Source of the DNA: Gulosibacter sp. 10
GTDB lineage: Bacteria > Actinomycetota > Actinomycetes > Actinomycetales > Microbacteriaceae
Assembly: GCF_900163695.1 (NCBI RefSeq)
Contig: NZ_FUIC01000033.1
Span: 1-64,000, forward strand
Reading direction: 5' to 3'
Length of the DNA: 64,000 nt
The translations under genes were made by a program, and so were the position numbers. The stretch's first letter is position 1. Every line of letters starts with the position of its first letter. Of this stretch, positions 61,587 to 64,000 are shown in pieces. The notes below the pieces were generated by a model, which was given only the letters and a program-made list of their open reading frames with translations, ran no database searches and was not told the DNA's origin.

Positions 61587-62750
61587 TCAGATGGAGACTC
61601 GGGCGCCCGTGCGGCTCGACTCGAGCGCCGCGCCGACGACCTGCATCATCGCGGTCGCCTTGCCGAAGTCGGTGTCCATCTGCGCACCGGTGCCGACGCA
61701 GCGGAGGAACTCCTGGATCTCCGCGGTGAACGCCTCGGCGTATCCGGTGCCGACGCCGCCGCCGGGCATGGCCGCGACGTCCTTGAAATAGGGGTGCTCG
61801 GGGCCGGTGAAGATGCGGCGCGGCCCGTTGTACGGGGCGTCGGTGAGTCCTGCCTCGAACACGGTGAACTCGCCGGCCGAGATCGAGTCGAAGGAGGCGT
61901 GCCCCTTCGTGCCGAAGACCTCGACGCCGAGCGCGTTGGGCACGCCCTGCGCGATGCGGCTGAGCTCGATGTGGCCGACGGCGCCTGATTCGAATCCGAC
62001 CGAGAGCAGCGCGATGTCGTCGTTCGTGACCGGCCCGTGCTCGGCCGAGGCGGATGCGCCGTGGCCGATCGCGCCCGCCGCGGGCTTCGGCCGCTCGCCG
62101 ATCACGGTGCGCAGCGTGGCGTTGTCGACCCGGTCGATGGCGCCCGCGACGAACTGCACCGCGTCGATCGCGTGCGAGCCGATGTCGAGCACGGCCCCGC
62201 CGCCCGACTGCTCCTGCGAGTACCGCCACGAGAGCGCCCCGGCCGGGTCCGCCGCGTAGTCGGCGTAGTACCAGCCGCGCACGGTGTGCACGTCCCCGAT
62301 CCGCCCGTCCGCGACGGCCTGCGCGAGCGCCGCGAGGCCGGGCAGCCGGCGGAACGAGAAGCCGACGCCGGTCACCGCCGCCGACTCCTCGGCCAGCGCC
62401 TGCAGCGCGGAGGCCTCCGCGACGGTGCGGCCGATCGGCTTCTCGGCGAAGACGTGCTTGCCCGAGCGGAGCACCTTCGGCAGTACGTCGACGTGCAGGA
62501 AGTTGGGCAGCGCCACGCTGATGGCGTCGATGTCCTCGCGCTCGAGCAGCGCGTCGATGTCGCCGGAGGCGCGCGCGAAGCCGTAGCGCGCGGCCACGGA
62601 TTCGGCGAGCGGGACGTTGGGGTCGACGATGCTGTCGAGCTCGACGGCGATCGACGACGACACGGCCATCGAGGCGGTGCGGTAGCCGAACGCGTGGGCC
62701 TGGCCGGCCATGCCTGCGCCGATGACGGCGACTCGGATCGGGGTGGTCAT
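61587..62750 (-). CDS. Gfo/Idh/MocA-family oxidoreductase (second copy)
   Basis: A 387-residue dehydrogenase with Rossmann VIGAGMAGQAHAFGY, VFAEKPIGRTV (EKP motif) and LDIGSHAID (catalytic Asp/His). The longer C-terminal half (PYFKDVAAMPGGGVGTGYAEAFTAEI) is typical of the group acting on larger or acidic sugars and inositols. It is 52 bases from the IolE-like gene and probably cotranscribed with it. Substrate unresolved: an inositol isomer or a sugar oxidised at C2-C3 are candidates. Confidence 0.88.
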   Translation of the reverse strand: MTTPIRVAVIGAGMAGQAHAFGYRTASMAVSSSIAVELDSIVDPNVPLAESVAARYGFARASGDIDALLEREDIDAISVALPNFLHVDVLPKVLRSGKHVFAEKPIGRTVAEASALQALAEESAAVTGVGFSFRRLPGLAALAQAVADGRIGDVHTVRGWYYADYAADPAGALSWRYSQEQSGGGAVLDIGSHAIDAVQFVAGAIDRVDNATLRTVIGERPKPAAGAIGHGASASAEHGPVTNDDIALLSVGFESGAVGHIELSRIAQGVPNALGVEVFGTKGHASFDSISAGEFTVFEAGLTDAPYNGPRRIFTGPEHPYFKDVAAMPGGGVGTGYAEAFTAEIQEFLRCVGTGAQMDTDFGKATAMMQVVGAALESSRTGARVSI

Positions 62751-62802
62751 GTGCTCTCCTTCGAGGGTCTGGTCATGGTGGGTCCGCGAGGTGCGGGCGT
62801 GC

Positions 62803-63726
62803 TCAGCGCAGCCGCACCGGGGCGCCGCAGGTCTCGATGTACTCGCGCGTGCGGCGGGCGATCTCGAGCGGCTGCGAGAAGTCGGCGAGGGGGTACATGT
62901 CCTGCTCGACGACGGCGAAGATTCCGGGGTTCGCCGCGGCGGCCTCGCGCAGGATGGCGCCGTATTCGGGCACGCCGAGGGGCGGCTCGATCATGACGCC
63001 CCGCTTGACGGCCTCGGCGAAGGGGATGTCGTTCTTCAGCACGTCGGCGAGGAGGTCGGGCTCGACCTGCTTGAGGTGGAGGTAGCCGATCCGGGAGGGG
63101 AACTCGCGGATCACGCGCTCGTTGTCGCCGAAGTAGTAGGCGAGGTGGCCGGTGTCGAGGCACAGGTTCACGTACCGCTCGTCCGTGCCCTCGAGCAGGC
63201 GGACGACCTCGCGGTAGGAGCCGATGGGGCTCTCGGCGTGGGAGTGGAACTGCTGGTGCATCCCCAGCTCCTCCTCGAGCCGGCGGCCGAGCTCGTCGTG
63301 GCCGGCGAGGAACGCCGCCCACTCGTCCGGGGCGAAGGCCCGCTCGCCGGCCACCGCGCCGTCCTCGCCGCGCTCCCACAGCTCCGGGATCACGATCACG
63401 TGCTCGGCGCCGAGCGCCCTGACGAGCTCGGCGACCTCCCGCACGCTCGCCCAGGCCTCCTCGAGGGCGTCGGGACCGCGGTGCAGGCCGGTGAAGACGG
63501 TGCCCGCCGTGAGCTGCAGCTCGTACCGCGAGAACTGCTCGCGGAGCGCGCCCGCGTCGGTGCCGAGGTAGCCGTACGGGCCGAGCTCGGTCCAGCGGTA
63601 GCCGGCCTCGCGCACCTCGCGGAGGTACTGCTCGGGCGCGGGCTGCGCGGCGTCGACGGGGTTCCAGACGCCCCAGGAGTCGGGGGCGATGCCGACGCGA
63701 GGCGCGGCGTCGTTGCCAGTGGTCAT
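62803..63726 (-). CDS. Sugar-phosphate isomerase/epimerase-type barrel, IolE-like
   Basis: A 307-residue TIM barrel from the ATG at 63726 (AAGG 6 bases upstream; ATG at 63732 is two codons earlier). VGIAPDSWGVWNP resembles the start of inosose dehydratase IolE, and HQQFHSHAESPIGSY and NLCLDTGHLAYYFGDNERVI supply likely metal ligands (His, Asp, His). IolE dehydrates scyllo-inosose in inositol catabolism. It is divergent from a LacI regulator with two operators between them. IolE function is likely but not certain; a general epimerase is the alternative. Confidence 0.83.
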   Translation of the reverse strand: MTTGNDAAPRVGIAPDSWGVWNPVDAAQPAPEQYLREVREAGYRWTELGPYGYLGTDAGALREQFSRYELQLTAGTVFTGLHRGPDALEEAWASVREVAELVRALGAEHVIVIPELWERGEDGAVAGERAFAPDEWAAFLAGHDELGRRLEEELGMHQQFHSHAESPIGSYREVVRLLEGTDERYVNLCLDTGHLAYYFGDNERVIREFPSRIGYLHLKQVEPDLLADVLKNDIPFAEAVKRGVMIEPPLGVPEYGAILREAAAANPGIFAVVEQDMYPLADFSQPLEIARRTREYIETCGAPVRLR

Positions 63727-63773
63727 GTGCATCCTTGCTCAGTCAGGCGTGTCGAGTCGATATCCGAGCGTTT

Positions 63774-63821
63774 CTAGAGCGCTCTAGTTTCAATCTAGAG
63801 CGCTCTAGCCAATACTGTCAA
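63774..63821 (-). promoter_or_regulatory. Promoter with two LacI-type operators
   Basis: Two perfect palindromes CTAGAGCGCTCTAG (63774-63787 and 63795-63808), 21 bases apart, lie between the IolE-like gene and the LacI gene. On the minus strand TTGACA (63816-63821) and TAGATT (63792-63797), 18 bases apart, form a promoter that the upstream operator covers. The CGCTCTAG/CTAGAGCG half-sites are those expected for a LacI/GalR member. Confidence 0.85.
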
Positions 63822-63842
63822 GTACCGGAACGAGAGGCGGAG

Positions 63843-64000
63843 ATGGCGCGCACCACCATGGAGGACATCGCCCGCGCGGCAGGCGTGTCGCGCGCGCTCG
63901 TCTCGATCGCCTATCGCAACGCGGAGGGCGTCAGCGCCGCCACGCGCGAGCACATCCTCACCATCGGCGAAGAGCTCGGCTACGTGCACAACCGCGTGGC
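63843..64000 (+). CDS. LacI-family transcriptional regulator (start only)
   Basis: The gene starts at the ATG at 63843 and runs off the window. The first 52 residues hold the LacI helix-turn-helix and hinge: MEDIARAAGVSRALVSIAYRN and REHILTIGEELGYVHNRVA. The GAGAGGCGGAG site is upstream. Its HTH should bind the CTAGAG-type palindromes just before it. It is the predicted repressor of the divergent sugar-isomerase operon and of the ABC operon at 58.6 kb. The ligand domain is outside the window. Confidence 0.9.
   Translation, partial: MARTTMEDIARAAGVSRALVSIAYRNAEGVSAATREHILTIGEELGYVHNRV

Overview
The window is very GC-rich DNA with GTG starts, strong GGAGG-type ribosome sites, short actinobacterial operons with ATGA/GTGA overlaps, a bifunctional-type Dcd next to a tRNA-Gly, PucR/LacI/TetR regulators and many LLM-class flavin enzymes. 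This points to a high-GC actinobacterium, most likely a Microbacteriaceae-type organism (inference; no rRNA is present). No transposase, integrase, phage gene or CRISPR array was found. The window looks like a chromosome arm of catabolic and transport operons separated by repeat-rich spacers.

Layout. 0.3-9.3 kb: small enzymes and hypothetical proteins (VOC protein, a DUF1266-like pair, zinc alcohol dehydrogenase, DJ-1 protein, lipoprotein, small membrane proteins, dNTP triphosphohydrolase, ASCH protein). 9.4-13.1 kb: an operon of an SPFH/zinc-ribbon protein with membrane zinc-ribbon partners, like Bacillus YdjG/H/I. 13.4-14.5 kb: an HTH domain fused to an ECF-S-like membrane domain. 15.8-22.2 kb: an amine-catabolism locus (flavin monoamine oxidase, APC permease, cupin, amidohydrolase, MoaF, TetR) with two matching palindromic operators. 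22.3-24.2 kb: CsoR-like repressor translationally coupled to a methyltransferase. 24.5-34.4 kb: a catabolic locus with a ThDP enzyme, amidohydrolase, carbamoylase-type M20 hydrolase and aldehyde dehydrogenase in one operon, with a divergent PucR regulator, a 2-hydroxyacid dehydrogenase and an MHS transporter.

34.7-43.6 kb: LLM oxidoreductase, a secreted serine-protease/lipoprotein operon, a VIT/CCC1 transporter with ferritin-like head, a TIM-barrel isomerase, serine hydrolase, dcd and tRNA-Gly(CCC). 44-50.7 kb: two tandem aldo/keto reductases, a short MetF-like protein and a complete sugar ABC transporter with a consensus promoter and a 12-codon coupled leader peptide. 51.5-53.7 kb: an SDR plus an LLM monooxygenase behind a clear TPP riboswitch with a visible ribosome-site hairpin. 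54.6-64 kb: inositol/sugar-type uptake and catabolism (Gfo/Idh dehydrogenases, IolE-like protein, a second ABC transporter, sugar MFS), with ferritin inside. A LacI-type regulator at the right edge has operators of the same CTAGAG-N2-CTCTAG type in front of both the ABC operon and its own divergent neighbour.

Non-coding structure is the most unusual part: nine intergenic copies of a ~60-bp inverted repeat with compensating changes between arms; two related clusters of GCGGATGTGAG motifs arranged as forward then inverted copies; a ~700-bp array of alternating ~115-bp units; and several ~15-bp minisatellites.
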